A DNA stretch of 64,000 bases from an uncultured Verrucomicrobiales bacterium (GTDB lineage Bacteria > Verrucomicrobiota > Verrucomicrobiia > Verrucomicrobiales > Akkermansiaceae), in assembly GCA_937905985.1 (NCBI GenBank), contig CALCWC010000108.1:1-64000 (forward strand), written 5' to 3'. Shown piece after piece: positions 14,082 to 23,113 of this stretch. The notes below the pieces were generated by a model. It had not been told where the DNA came from. It saw nothing but the letters and a program-made list of their open reading frames with translations, and searched no databases. Position 1 is the stretch's first letter; each line of letters begins with the position of its first letter. Position numbers and translations under genes: made by a program.

Positions 14082-17000
14082 ATGCTAAATCCATCTCTCA
14101 ATCCAGACCGCGCCACGCTGAACTTCCTTAACTCCTATACAGAGGATGTGCGAGAGGAAGGTGAAAAGCTCCAGAAGGACGGGGCTGTTACCCAGATATT
14201 CGGAAACCACCTCTTTATTCAGGGGCGCGTTGAAACGAAAGTGGGCATTTTCACCACCAGCCTGCGCCTGCGCGGCAACAGGTGGTTCGGAAGCTGCCGT
14301 GCCGAGGACGAGCGTGTGGCCGGTGCGTGTCTCATTGCCACCATGGTGGAGCGTCTCTACCGCGGTGCCAACATGCCGGAAAGCCCCAACGAACTCAACG
14401 AGGTCCCGCTTTCCGATGTGCTGGAGGAGAAACTGGACCGTGATTTGGACGACAAGGAGGCGGATTTCGTCATCAAGCTGGAAAAGCGCTACCGCCGCTT
14501 CGCCATTGAGCAGGAAATCCACGACCACGACATCGTGCGCCTCAACCCGCGCTGGGAAATCACCAGCTACGAGCCCCTGGAACTCTGGCCGGAAGCCCCG
14601 CACAACATTTTGGAATTCTGGAACTACATTGCCTACGCCTTCAACAAGCGCCGCATTGCCTACCCGGAGTTCATGAACGCCGTCACCGACCTGGGCGAGG
14701 TCCAGAAGCGCATCAGCGCCTGGGAACGCGAGAAGGAGGCCGGCGCCTGGTGCGACCGCATCCGCAGTGTCAACGAGCGCCCGCCCCAGCCCCCGCGCTA
14801 CAACCTCCACATGCGCCTCGTCTCCACCATTAACGAGGCCCACTTCGAGTACCGTTTCAAGGAAAAGGAAGACTGGGTTTCACTCCGCGAGCATTCGCAG
14901 CTGGACTTCCTCATCAGCGAGTTCCTGCACGGCGCCATCATGTGCGACCCGCAGACGGACATTCTGCTCAACGTGCTGCGCGATTACGCGGAGCGCGCGG
15001 ATGCGGTGGTGCTGGACCTGGACAAGGAAGAGGCCTGCCGCGTGATGAACCGACTGTTCCACCAGGCCGCCCTCAAGGGCTACCTGGTGAACCTGGACGA
15101 ATGCTACTTCAAGGTGGTCTCCGAGCCGCTCAAGTGGGTGTGCATCGACGATCCCATTATGCCGGACTGCTACGGGCTCCAGCTGGTGACGGCTGCGGGC
15201 GTGCAGGTGACGCACTCCGTGCGCCAGCTTCCTGGGCAGGTGGAGCTCTACCAGTCCGATGAAACCGTGTTCCCCGGCCCGCCCCGCTGGCTGGAAAGCA
15301 CGGAGGTGGAACCCCGCTACTCCATCCCCAAGAGCGTCATTGACAGCATGGACGGCGTGGAATTCCTGCGCAAGATAGGTGCCACGCTGCCGCCCAGCAT
15401 GGAGGAGCGCGTGGTGGATATCGAGATGAAGCCCACCTTCAAGATGCGCGTGGTACGCGGCCTCACCAGCGCGGACACCGAGCACGTGCTGCTGGATGTT
15501 CTGGCGCAGGACGACCCCGGCCGCCGCAAGGAGCGCCTGGGCAAGGATGATTGGGAGCTCATCGAGCAGCAGCCCGTGAAGGACGGCACCCTCATCCGCT
15601 TCATCCGTGAATACCTGTACCCCATCCCGGATTTGCTGGAGGAGATGAGCTTCACCTTCGACACGCAGACCGACTGTTTCAAGAGCCGCATCACCAAGCA
15701 GTTCCCGGAGAAATTCGCCGAGTGGGCAAAGACCATCCCCGACACCATCAAGCAGGAGATGGACGAAAGCCTCAAGTCCCTGCTGGCTGACCCCGTGGCC
15801 GCTGCCATCCGCTTCGAGGTCGTCAACCAGGAAATCGACTGGTTCGACCTGCGCGTGGTCATCGATGTGGAGGGCGTCACCCTCACCAAGGAGCAGATCC
15901 GCCAGCTCGTCTCTGCCCGCGGCGGCTATGTGCGCATGGACGACGGCCGCTGGATGCGCCTGGAAATCAAGCTGGACGATGCGCAGCGAGATGCCGTCAC
16001 CAAGCTGGGTCTGGATCCGTTCGACCTGTCGGGCGAGACGCACCGCATGCATGCCCTGCAGCTGGCGGACCCGCGCGCGGCGGAGGTGTTCGACCCCAAG
16101 GCGTGGCAGCGCATCAAAGACCGCACCTCGGAAATCAAGATAGACGTGAAGCCGGCGGTGCCGGAGGCCCTGAACGCCACGCTGCGCCCGTACCAGGAGG
16201 AGGGCTTCCACTTCCTCGCCTACCTCTCCGTCAATGGTTTCGGCGGCATCCTGGCAGATGATATGGGCTTGGGCAAGACCATCCAGTCCATCACCTACGT
16301 CCTCTGGTTGCGTGAGGAATACGAGCGCAAGAACAAGAAGGGCAAGAAAAAGGTGGTGGTGCCCCCCGTGCTTATCGTCTGCCCCAAGTCCGTGTTGGAT
16401 GTGTGGGCCGGGGAAACCGCCAAGTTCGCCCCGGGCGTCCGCGTGTTGGTCATCCGCAACAAGGACCAGGCCCACATGGACGAGATTTTGGGCAACTACG
16501 ACATGGTGGTCATCAACTACGCCCAGTTGCGCGTGTGCGGTGAGCAGATCAACACCATCAAGTGGCTCACTGTCATCCTGGATGAAGGCCAGCAAATCAA
16601 GAACCCGGACTCCAAGGCCGCCAAGGCCGCACGTGAGATTTCCGCGTACAACCGTCTGGTGCTCTCCGGTACGCCCATTGAGAACCGCCTGTTGGATATG
16701 TGGTCGCTCATGGCCTTCGCCATGCCGGGCGTGCTCGGCAGCCGCGCCTACTTCAAGAAGCGTTTCGACAAGCGCAAGGACTCCCAGAGCCAGAACCGCC
16801 TGGCCGCGCGCCTGAAGCCCTTCCTGCTGCGCCGTACCAAGCAGCAGGTGGCCAAGGACCTACCGCCCAGGACGGAGGAGGAAATCTACGCCAAGATGAG
16901 CGGCATTCAGCGCCAGCTCTACAAGGCGGAGCTGCGCCGCATCCAGAAGGCCCTTCTCGGCGTGGATTCAGACGAATCGGTGAAGAAGAACTCCTTCGCC

Positions 17001-17630
17001 ATTCTGCAGGGCCTCATGCGCCTGCGCCAGATTTGCTGTCACCCCGGCCTGGTGGATCAGCGCTACATCAAGGAGGAGAGCGCCAAGCTCAACGCCCTGT
17101 TCTACCTGCTCGACCAGCTGCGCGACGAAGGCCACAAGGTGCTCGTCTTCTCCCAGTTCGTCTCCATGCTGGAAATCATCAAGTCCCGCCTGGATGCGGA
17201 AAGCCGCCCGTACAACTACCTCACCGGCCAGACCAAGGACCGCAAGGCGGAAATCGAGCGCTTCCAGACCACCAAGGAGCCCAGCGTGTTCCTGCTTTCC
17301 CTGAAGGCGGGCGGCGCCGGCTTGAACCTCACCTCCGCCTCCTACGTGGTGCTGTACGACCCCTGGTGGAACCCCGCCGTGGAGAACCAGGCCATCGACC
17401 GTACCCACCGAATCGGCCAGAAGAACAAGGTGATTGCCTACCGTCTGCTCACCCGCGATTCCGTGGAGGAGAAGATCCGCGTGCTCCAGCACCAGAAGAA
17501 CCAGCTCGTCACCAACGTGCTTGGCGATGAGGGCTTCGCCTCCAGCCTGGACCTCAACGACCTCCAGTTCATCCTGGCCCACGGCGGCGAGGAAGACGAG
17601 GAAGAGGAAATCCCCGACGCAGAGGAATAA
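14082..17630 (+). CDS. SNF2/RapA-type DEAD/H-box ATPase
   Basis: 1182 residues from ATG 14082 (MLNPSLNP). About 700 N-terminal residues match no domain I can name. The SNF2 core starts near residue 700: LRPYQEEGFHFL, Walker A ADDMGLGKT (about 724-732), PPVLIVCPKSVL, motif II as DEGQ (near 833) rather than the usual DEAH/DEAQ, SGTPIEN, then the C-terminal lobe with VLVFSQFVSML, LKAGGAGLNLT and RTHRIGQ. These proteins remodel protein-DNA or RNA polymerase complexes using ATP. Bacterial versions with long N-termini often carry a SWIM zinc finger, but no such Cys/His set is visible. It ends at a strong terminator and appears to be a single-gene unit. Confidence 0.88.
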   Translation: MLNPSLNPDRATLNFLNSYTEDVREEGEKLQKDGAVTQIFGNHLFIQGRVETKVGIFTTSLRLRGNRWFGSCRAEDERVAGACLIATMVERLYRGANMPESPNELNEVPLSDVLEEKLDRDLDDKEADFVIKLEKRYRRFAIEQEIHDHDIVRLNPRWEITSYEPLELWPEAPHNILEFWNYIAYAFNKRRIAYPEFMNAVTDLGEVQKRISAWEREKEAGAWCDRIRSVNERPPQPPRYNLHMRLVSTINEAHFEYRFKEKEDWVSLREHSQLDFLISEFLHGAIMCDPQTDILLNVLRDYAERADAVVLDLDKEEACRVMNRLFHQAALKGYLVNLDECYFKVVSEPLKWVCIDDPIMPDCYGLQLVTAAGVQVTHSVRQLPGQVELYQSDETVFPGPPRWLESTEVEPRYSIPKSVIDSMDGVEFLRKIGATLPPSMEERVVDIEMKPTFKMRVVRGLTSADTEHVLLDVLAQDDPGRRKERLGKDDWELIEQQPVKDGTLIRFIREYLYPIPDLLEEMSFTFDTQTDCFKSRITKQFPEKFAEWAKTIPDTIKQEMDESLKSLLADPVAAAIRFEVVNQEIDWFDLRVVIDVEGVTLTKEQIRQLVSARGGYVRMDDGRWMRLEIKLDDAQRDAVTKLGLDPFDLSGETHRMHALQLADPRAAEVFDPKAWQRIKDRTSEIKIDVKPAVPEALNATLRPYQEEGFHFLAYLSVNGFGGILADDMGLGKTIQSITYVLWLREEYERKNKKGKKKVVVPPVLIVCPKSVLDVWAGETAKFAPGVRVLVIRNKDQAHMDEILGNYDMVVINYAQLRVCGEQINTIKWLTVILDEGQQIKNPDSKAAKAAREISAYNRLVLSGTPIENRLLDMWSLMAFAMPGVLGSRAYFKKRFDKRKDSQSQNRLAARLKPFLLRRTKQQVAKDLPPRTEEEIYAKMSGIQRQLYKAELRRIQKALLGVDSDESVKKNSFAILQGLMRLRQICCHPGLVDQRYIKEESAKLNALFYLLDQLRDEGHKVLVFSQFVSMLEIIKSRLDAESRPYNYLTGQTKDRKAEIERFQTTKEPSVFLLSLKAGGAGLNLTSASYVVLYDPWWNPAVENQAIDRTHRIGQKNKVIAYRLLTRDSVEEKIRVLQHQKNQLVTNVLGDEGFASSLDLNDLQFILAHGGEEDEEEEIPDAEE

Positions 17631-17653
17631 CAGGAAACATACAATCTTTCCAC

Positions 17654-17687
17654 CGCCCGTCCAGCGTATTGCCGGACGGGCGTTTTT
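17654..17687 (+). terminator. Rho-independent terminator after SNF2 gene
   Basis: 9-bp stem CGCCCGTCC (17654-17662) / GGACGGGCG (17674-17682) followed by TTTTT. Confidence 0.85.
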
Positions 17688-17730
17688 CTGCCGCAACGGT
17701 CAAATTTGACTCGCAAATTCAGGCAAAATG

Positions 17731-17739
17731 TGGTAGAAT
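17731..17739 (+). promoter_or_regulatory. Extended -10 promoter of fumarase gene (leaderless)
   Basis: TGG-TAGAAT (17731-17739), 9 bases before the ATG. The -35 region is weak; a TTGACT is present but 22 bases upstream, so the extended -10 box probably carries recognition. Confidence 0.55.
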
Positions 17740-17748
17740 AACCGCGTT

Positions 17749-19398
17749 ATGGCAACACCTCCTTTTGTTTATCAGGAAATGTTCCCCATGGGGGAAGACA
17801 CCACGAAGTACCGCCTGCTCACCAAGGACTATGTGAGTGTGGGTGAATTTGAAGGCAAGCCCATCCTCAAGGTGGAGCCGGAAGGCTTGCGCCTGCTGGC
17901 CGAGACCGCCTGGCACGATGTGGCCTTCTACCTGCGCCCGGAGCACCTGAAGATGGTGCAGGGCATCCTGAGCGACCCCGAGGCTTCCGAGAACGACAAG
18001 AGCGTGGCGCTCACCATGCTGCGCAACGCGGAGGTGGCGGCCATGGGCGTGCTGCCGCTGTGCCAGGACACGGGCACGGCCATCTGCGTGGGCAAGAAGG
18101 GACAGCAGGTGTGGACCGGCTTCAACGATGCGGAGTACATTTCCCGCGGCGCGTACGACTGCTACACCAAGAACAACCTGCGCTACTCCCAGAACGTGGC
18201 GCTGGACATGTACAAGGAGGTGAACACGCGCACCAACCTGCCCGCGCAAATCGACCTCTTTGCCACGGACCACGGCATGGAGTATTCCTTCCTGTTCATC
18301 GCCAAGGGTGGCGGCTCCGCCAACAAGACCTACCTGTACCAGGAGACCAAGGCTCTGCTCAACCCCGCATCCCTGAAGAAGTTCATGGTGCAGAAGATGA
18401 GCACCCTCGGCACCGCCGCATGCCCGCCCTACCACGTGGCGTTCGTCGTCGGCGGCACCAGCGCAGAGCTTTGCCTCAAGACCGTCAAGCTGGCCTCCAC
18501 CAAGTACTATGATTCCCTCCCCACCTCCGGCAACGAGCACGGCCGCGCCTTCCGCGACGTCGAGCTGGAGGCCGAGCTCAAGAAGGAGGCGGAGAAGCTG
18601 GGCCTGGGCGCGCAGTTCGGCGGCAAGTGGTTTGCGCTGGATGTGCGCGTGGTGCGCCTGCCGCGCCACGGCGCCTCCTGCCCGGTGGCCCTGGGCGTGT
18701 CCTGCTCCGCAGACCGCAACGCCAAGGCCAAGATCACCCCGGAGGGCATCTTCATTGAGGAGCTGGAGTACGACCCCGGCAAGTACATCCCCGCAGAGCT
18801 GCGCGAGACCAAGAGCGCAGGCGTGCCCATCGACTTGGACCGCCCGATGAAGGAGGTGCTCGCCGAGCTCACCAAGTACCCCGTCAAGACCCGCCTCTCC
18901 CTCACCGGCACCATCATGGTGGGCCGCGATATCGCCCACGCCAAGCTCAAGGAGCTCATTGACGCCGGCAAGGACCTGCCGCAGTACATTAAGGACCATC
19001 CCATCTACTACGCCGGCCCCGCCAAGACGCCCGAGGGCTACCCCTCCGGCTCCTTCGGTCCCACCACCGCCGGCCGCATGGACCCCTACGTGGAGCTCTT
19101 CCAGAGCCACGGCGGCAGCATGATCATGATTGCCAAGGGCAACCGCGCCCAGTGCGTCACCGACTCCTGCAAGAAGTTTGGCGGCTTCTACCTCGGCTCC
19201 ATCGGCGGCGTGGCTGCAGATTTGGCCAAGAACTGCATCACCTCCATCGAGTGCGTGGAATACCCGGAGCTCGGCATGGAGGCCATCTGGAAGATTACGG
19301 TCAAGGATTTCCCCGCCTACATCCTGGTGGATGACAAGGGCAACGATTTCTTTGCCGATATCCGCGCCGGCTGGGCTTGCCCCGCATGCGCGCACTAA
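17749..19398 (+). CDS. fumA: Class I (iron-sulfur) fumarate hydratase
   Basis: 549 residues, the single-chain FumA/FumB form. It catalyses the reversible hydration of fumarate to malate in the TCA cycle or reductive branch. The N-terminal Fe-S domain has [10 protein letters not shown] with a cluster cysteine, [27 protein letters not shown], the second and third cysteines in AACPPYH and the [10 protein letters not shown] region; the C-terminal domain has [26 protein letters not shown], and the [11 protein letters not shown] block. The start is fixed by the promoter, whose -10 box ends 9 bases before the ATG. The enzyme is oxygen-sensitive, fitting an anaerobe or microaerobe. FumA versus FumB naming is not meaningful outside enterobacteria. 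Confidence 0.93.
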   Translation: MATPPFVYQEMFPMGEDTTKYRLLTKDYVSVGEFEGKPILKVEPEGLRLLAETAWHDVAFYLRPEHLKMVQGILSDPEASENDKSVALTMLRNAEVAAMGVLPLCQDTGTAICVGKKGQQVWTGFNDAEYISRGAYDCYTKNNLRYSQNVALDMYKEVNTRTNLPAQIDLFATDHGMEYSFLFIAKGGGSANKTYLYQETKALLNPASLKKFMVQKMSTLGTAACPPYHVAFVVGGTSAELCLKTVKLASTKYYDSLPTSGNEHGRAFRDVELEAELKKEAEKLGLGAQFGGKWFALDVRVVRLPRHGASCPVALGVSCSADRNAKAKITPEGIFIEELEYDPGKYIPAELRETKSAGVPIDLDRPMKEVLAELTKYPVKTRLSLTGTIMVGRDIAHAKLKELIDAGKDLPQYIKDHPIYYAGPAKTPEGYPSGSFGPTTAGRMDPYVELFQSHGGSMIMIAKGNRAQCVTDSCKKFGGFYLGSIGGVAADLAKNCITSIECVEYPELGMEAIWKITVKDFPAYILVDDKGNDFFADIRAGWACPACAH

Positions 19399-19422
19399 AG
19401 CAACCCCAACAGCAGCACCGCC

Positions 19423-20325
19423 ATGAGTGACAAGTTGAAGACATTCTATGCCCGCCTGTTCAGTACGGTGGTGCTGCTGGCGCTGCTGGGCGGCGCCGTT
19501 TGGTGGAACAGCCCGGCGGGGTACGGCGTGCTCATCTGCCTGCTGTGCAACTTCACCTCTGTGGAGTGGTTCCGCATGCTGAAGGGCACTGCGGCCTGCC
19601 GCAAGCTGGCGCTGGTGTTCGGCCTGCTGCTGCCGTGGCTGGAGTTCGCCAGAATGCTCCAAGAGCCGCTGTTTCCGTCCTTGGCTGCCGATTCCTGCGG
19701 CTTGTTCCTGATGTTGCTGGTGTACGTGCTGGCGGCGTTCTTCGTGAACCTGTTCTGCATGGACCGCCGCGGCCGCACGGGGCGGGAGGCGCTGGAGTCC
19801 ATGGGACTCACCCTGCTGGCCTTCGTGTTCCCCGTGTGGATGTTCTGCTTCGGCATGAAGGAGCTGGACACCAACAATCTCATGCTGCTGCTCTGGGTGG
19901 TGCTCTTCACCAAGATGAGCGACATCTGGGCGTACTGCTGCGGCGTGCTGGTGGGGCGCAAGTTCATCCAGGTGCCGTTCAGCCCGGCGGTCTCACCCAA
20001 GAAATCCTGGGAGGGCATCATCGGCTCCTATATCATCACTCTGGTGGCGGGGTATTTCCTGTATGCCCTGATTGTCGGCCCCGTGGAGAGGGATTTGCCG
20101 CTCTACGCGTACATCATCGCGGGCAGCATCCTTTTTGTGCTGTCGGTCACGGGCGACCTGGCGGGCTCGCTCATCAAGCGCGGCCTGGCGGTGAAGGACA
20201 GCGGCTCCCTGCTGCCCGGCATCGGCGGCATCTTTGATTTGATCGACTCCCCCGCTTTCACGGTATCGGTCTGCTTCGGCCTCTGCCCGCTGCTGGGCGA
20301 GACCGTTCAAATCCTCTTTCCCTGA
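19423..20325 (+). CDS. cdsA: Phosphatidate cytidylyltransferase
   Basis: 300 residues, about eight membrane segments. CdsA makes CDP-diacylglycerol from phosphatidic acid and CTP. The C-terminal signature is present as SVTGDLAGSLIKRGLAVKDSG followed by LLPGIGGIFDLIDS; the His and Arg of the classical PGHGG..DR version are Ile and Leu here. I recall this variant from Planctomycetes/Verrucomicrobia, so activity is still likely. The stop overlaps the next start by one base (TGATG). It heads a three-gene lipid cluster. Confidence 0.88.
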   Translation: MSDKLKTFYARLFSTVVLLALLGGAVWWNSPAGYGVLICLLCNFTSVEWFRMLKGTAACRKLALVFGLLLPWLEFARMLQEPLFPSLAADSCGLFLMLLVYVLAAFFVNLFCMDRRGRTGREALESMGLTLLAFVFPVWMFCFGMKELDTNNLMLLLWVVLFTKMSDIWAYCCGVLVGRKFIQVPFSPAVSPKKSWEGIIGSYIITLVAGYFLYALIVGPVERDLPLYAYIIAGSILFVLSVTGDLAGSLIKRGLAVKDSGSLLPGIGGIFDLIDSPAFTVSVCFGLCPLLGETVQILFP

Positions 20326-21314
20326 TGCCCGATACCCCCGCACAGCCGCTGCCGCTGCTGATGAACCCCAAGGCGGGCAGCCTGTTCCGCTCTGGGCTGG
20401 ACAGCTGGCTCAAGGCGCATGTGGAGGGGCTGCGCATCATCCCCACGGAGTCCGCGGACGACCTGACGGAGCAGTGCCGCCGCCTGGCGGACGCGGGGGA
20501 GCCCGTGGTGCTGGCTGCCGGGGGTGACGGCACGCTCATGCGCGCCGCGCAGGGTCTCATCGGCACGGACACCGCGCTGGGCATCTTCCCCTGCGGAACC
20601 ATGAACGTCTTTGCGCGGGAAATGGGCATCGGCTCCCGCCACTTCGACCTGGCGTTGAAGGCCGCACAGGGAAGCTCGCGCCAGATGGTGGACGTTTTCA
20701 CCGTGAACGGCAATCCCTTCCTGCAGCTGGCGGGATTCGGCCCGGACGCCACCGTGGTGAAGCTCATCCAGCCATGGATGAAGAAGCGTCTGGGCGCGTT
20801 CTCCCACGCGCTCACGGCCATCCAGGTGGCCACCAGCCACCTGCCGCTCATCACCGTAACCCTCCCCAACGGCGAGTCCGTGCAGGGCACGCAGGTCATC
20901 TTCGGCAACGGCAAGCGCTACGGCGGGGAAGGGCACCTTTTTGCCGATGCCAAGTACGACGACGGCGTGCTGGATGCCGCTGTGTTCCATATGGAGAGCG
21001 CGGGCATTCTGTATGAAATCCTCACCTACATGCTGCTCAACGGCATTGACGACCACAACCTGGGCGATGCCACCAGGATGTGCCGCATGGAGGGGTGCAC
21101 CATCACGGCCGATGCTTCACTGGACTACGAGCTGGACGGCGACTACGCCGGAACCATCCGCCCCGGCGAGGAAGCCGTCATCGAGCGCCTGCCGCAGCAG
21201 CTCAAGGTCTGCGTGCTGGACGAGCCGGTGCCGCTCACGCCTCTGGACCATGTGAAGGCTCATCCCATGGTGCGCGCGTTCATGAAGCGCCTGCAAGACA
21301 TCAAGGACTACTAA
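20325..21314 (+). CDS. Diacylglycerol kinase-like lipid kinase
   Basis: 329 residues, YegS/DagK/LCB5-type fold. The N-terminal domain starts with LLMNPKAGS, has the nucleotide-binding AAGGDGTLMRAAQGL (about residues 65-79) and LGIFPCGTMNVFAREM; the C-terminal beta-domain has LAGFGPDATVV and a DYELDGDY acidic turn. The family phosphorylates diacylglycerol or related lipids to phosphatidic acid, the substrate of CdsA encoded one base upstream. This pairing supports recycling of diacylglycerol, including that released by the downstream EptA-like enzyme. Confidence 0.85.
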   Translation: MPDTPAQPLPLLMNPKAGSLFRSGLDSWLKAHVEGLRIIPTESADDLTEQCRRLADAGEPVVLAAGGDGTLMRAAQGLIGTDTALGIFPCGTMNVFAREMGIGSRHFDLALKAAQGSSRQMVDVFTVNGNPFLQLAGFGPDATVVKLIQPWMKKRLGAFSHALTAIQVATSHLPLITVTLPNGESVQGTQVIFGNGKRYGGEGHLFADAKYDDGVLDAAVFHMESAGILYEILTYMLLNGIDDHNLGDATRMCRMEGCTITADASLDYELDGDYAGTIRPGEEAVIERLPQQLKVCVLDEPVPLTPLDHVKAHPMVRAFMKRLQDIKDY

Positions 21315-21320
21315 ACCACC

Positions 21321-22997
21321 GTGAACCGGGCATCTTCCACAGCCAAGGCCCTTCTTGCGGCCTTTCTCTTTGCCCTGGCATGCGAGCTGATCAGCCCCGC
21401 ACCGTGGAACAGCTGGATGATGGTGGTGCTTTCCGTGTGCTCGGTGGCCATGCTGGCGTTGCTCACGCATGTACTGCTGCGGGTGTGGGCGCTGGTGCTG
21501 TGGGTGCCGTTCCTGTTGCTGGTGGGCGTTTCCGCGTACATCAAGCACTTCTACAACCTGGAGCTGGACCCCTTCCTGGTCTCGCAAATCATCGGGGCCT
21601 CCCCGCAAGATTTTGCTCAGTTTGCCAATTTCGGCAACGCATGCGGGGTGGTGCTCATTCTTTTGGTGATTGTGGGTGCCGTGTTGCTTCTGTTCCGCGT
21701 GTTCCGAAAGATGCCGTGGAAGCGGGAGCTGTGCATTTCCGCCGCCGGGCTGGTATTGTGCATCGGCGTGGGATACGCCCTGCCGGAGCCCTGCCTCTCC
21801 AATTCCGTGAAAGAGGGCTTGGGCTCCATCGGCCTCGTCTACCGCATCCCGTACGCCTATAAACTCGCCGCAGCCCGCAACACCGCCCTGCTGCAGAAGG
21901 TCCAGGCCCTGCCGTCCCCCGCCGACAAGCCGTCGGAAATCTCCACGCTCAAGGGTGACGAGGGCGCGGTGTGCATCCTGCACATTGGCGAGAGCGTGCG
22001 CGCGGACCGCCTTTCCCTCAACGGCTACGCGCGCGACACCACACCCTGGCTGCAGCAGCATGCGGCGCAGCTGGTGAACTTCACGGACTGCACCGCCATC
22101 TCCACCCTCACCACCAACTCCATCCTCACCATCCTCACGGATGCCGCCGGCAACATGGAGCGTGAGATTTCTCCGCAACTGGACGCCCGATGCGGCAGCG
22201 TGATGGACCTTTTTGCCGCGAACGGCTTCAGCTGCCACGGCTTCTTCACCAGCCGTGGCATGGACAGGAACGAGACCTGGGGCTCCACCTTCGAGCGCCT
22301 TCAGCAGCTCATCACCGCCAAGGCCAAGGGCGTGTACGAGTACGGCAATCCCGCGGAGAACGACTACCGCCCCAAGCTCCAGCTGCCCGTCATCCACAAG
22401 GTGTTGGAGGAGTCCTCCGGCAACCGCTTCCTGCTCATCAACAACGTGGGCAGCCACTCCCCGTTCTTCGCGTACGACAAGGAGCACCCCGCGTTCACAC
22501 CCACCAGCCCGGACGCCCTCCACAACGCCCCTCACTCCAATCCCCAATCCGCGGAGATGGTCACCAACGCCTACGACAACACCATCCGGTACACCGACGA
22601 GTACATCCGCGACCTGCTGGAGCCGCTGCGGGGCAAGCCCTACCTGTACATCTACGTCAGCGACCACGGCGAGCCCGTGGGCGAGAACAACGAGTGGACC
22701 CGCGGCAACCCCAACTTCCACCGCTGGCAGTGGTGCAAGGTGCCGCTCATCGTTATCGCCTCCCCTGAATTCGAGCGACTGCACCCGCATTTCTCGGATG
22801 CCCTGGCACAGCTGCGCGCCCACGCCGCCATGCCCTGCGCCCATGAGAACATTTTCCATTCCCTGCTGGGCATTTTCGGCATCTCCACCCCCTACTACAA
22901 TGCGGAGCATGATTTGTCCTCCCCGCAGTGCAAGCCCTATACCGGCCCGCACCCCTCCCGAAACGGCGAATCAGCCGATGGCTTGAAGTGGGAGTGA
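21321..22997 (+). CDS. EptA-like phosphoethanolamine transferase
   Basis: 558 residues from GTG 21321. Four or five membrane helices (to about residue 155) precede a periplasmic sulfatase-fold domain. It shows the metal-site motif ILHIGESVRADRLSLNGY, the catalytic Thr region TAISTLTTNSIL, and the C-terminal YIYVSDHGEPVGENN. EptA-type enzymes move phosphoethanolamine from phosphatidylethanolamine to lipid A or surface glycans, releasing diacylglycerol. Placing it after a diacylglycerol kinase and CdsA makes a complete recycling loop, as known for eptA-dgkA pairs. The acceptor is unknown. It lies 6 bases after the kinase gene. Confidence 0.85.
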   Translation: MNRASSTAKALLAAFLFALACELISPAPWNSWMMVVLSVCSVAMLALLTHVLLRVWALVLWVPFLLLVGVSAYIKHFYNLELDPFLVSQIIGASPQDFAQFANFGNACGVVLILLVIVGAVLLLFRVFRKMPWKRELCISAAGLVLCIGVGYALPEPCLSNSVKEGLGSIGLVYRIPYAYKLAAARNTALLQKVQALPSPADKPSEISTLKGDEGAVCILHIGESVRADRLSLNGYARDTTPWLQQHAAQLVNFTDCTAISTLTTNSILTILTDAAGNMEREISPQLDARCGSVMDLFAANGFSCHGFFTSRGMDRNETWGSTFERLQQLITAKAKGVYEYGNPAENDYRPKLQLPVIHKVLEESSGNRFLLINNVGSHSPFFAYDKEHPAFTPTSPDALHNAPHSNPQSAEMVTNAYDNTIRYTDEYIRDLLEPLRGKPYLYIYVSDHGEPVGENNEWTRGNPNFHRWQWCKVPLIVIASPEFERLHPHFSDALAQLRAHAAMPCAHENIFHSLLGIFGISTPYYNAEHDLSSPQCKPYTGPHPSRNGESADGLKWE

Positions 22998-23034
22998 AAC
23001 GCGCGTTTTTTTGCGTCCATGCTTGCATTTCGCC

Positions 23035-23063
23035 TTGAAATGAGCGCGCATTGGGGATAAACT
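23035..23063 (+). promoter_or_regulatory. pgk promoter
   Basis: TTGAAA (23035-23040), 17 bases, TAAACT (23058-23063). The leader to ATG 23114 is about 45 bases and can form a small CACCC/GGGTG hairpin, an exception to the leaderless pattern seen elsewhere. Confidence 0.55.
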
Positions 23064-23113
23064 CACCCCGTGCGGGTGTATTCCGCCCGCTTAACACCAA
23101 TCATTACACCATT

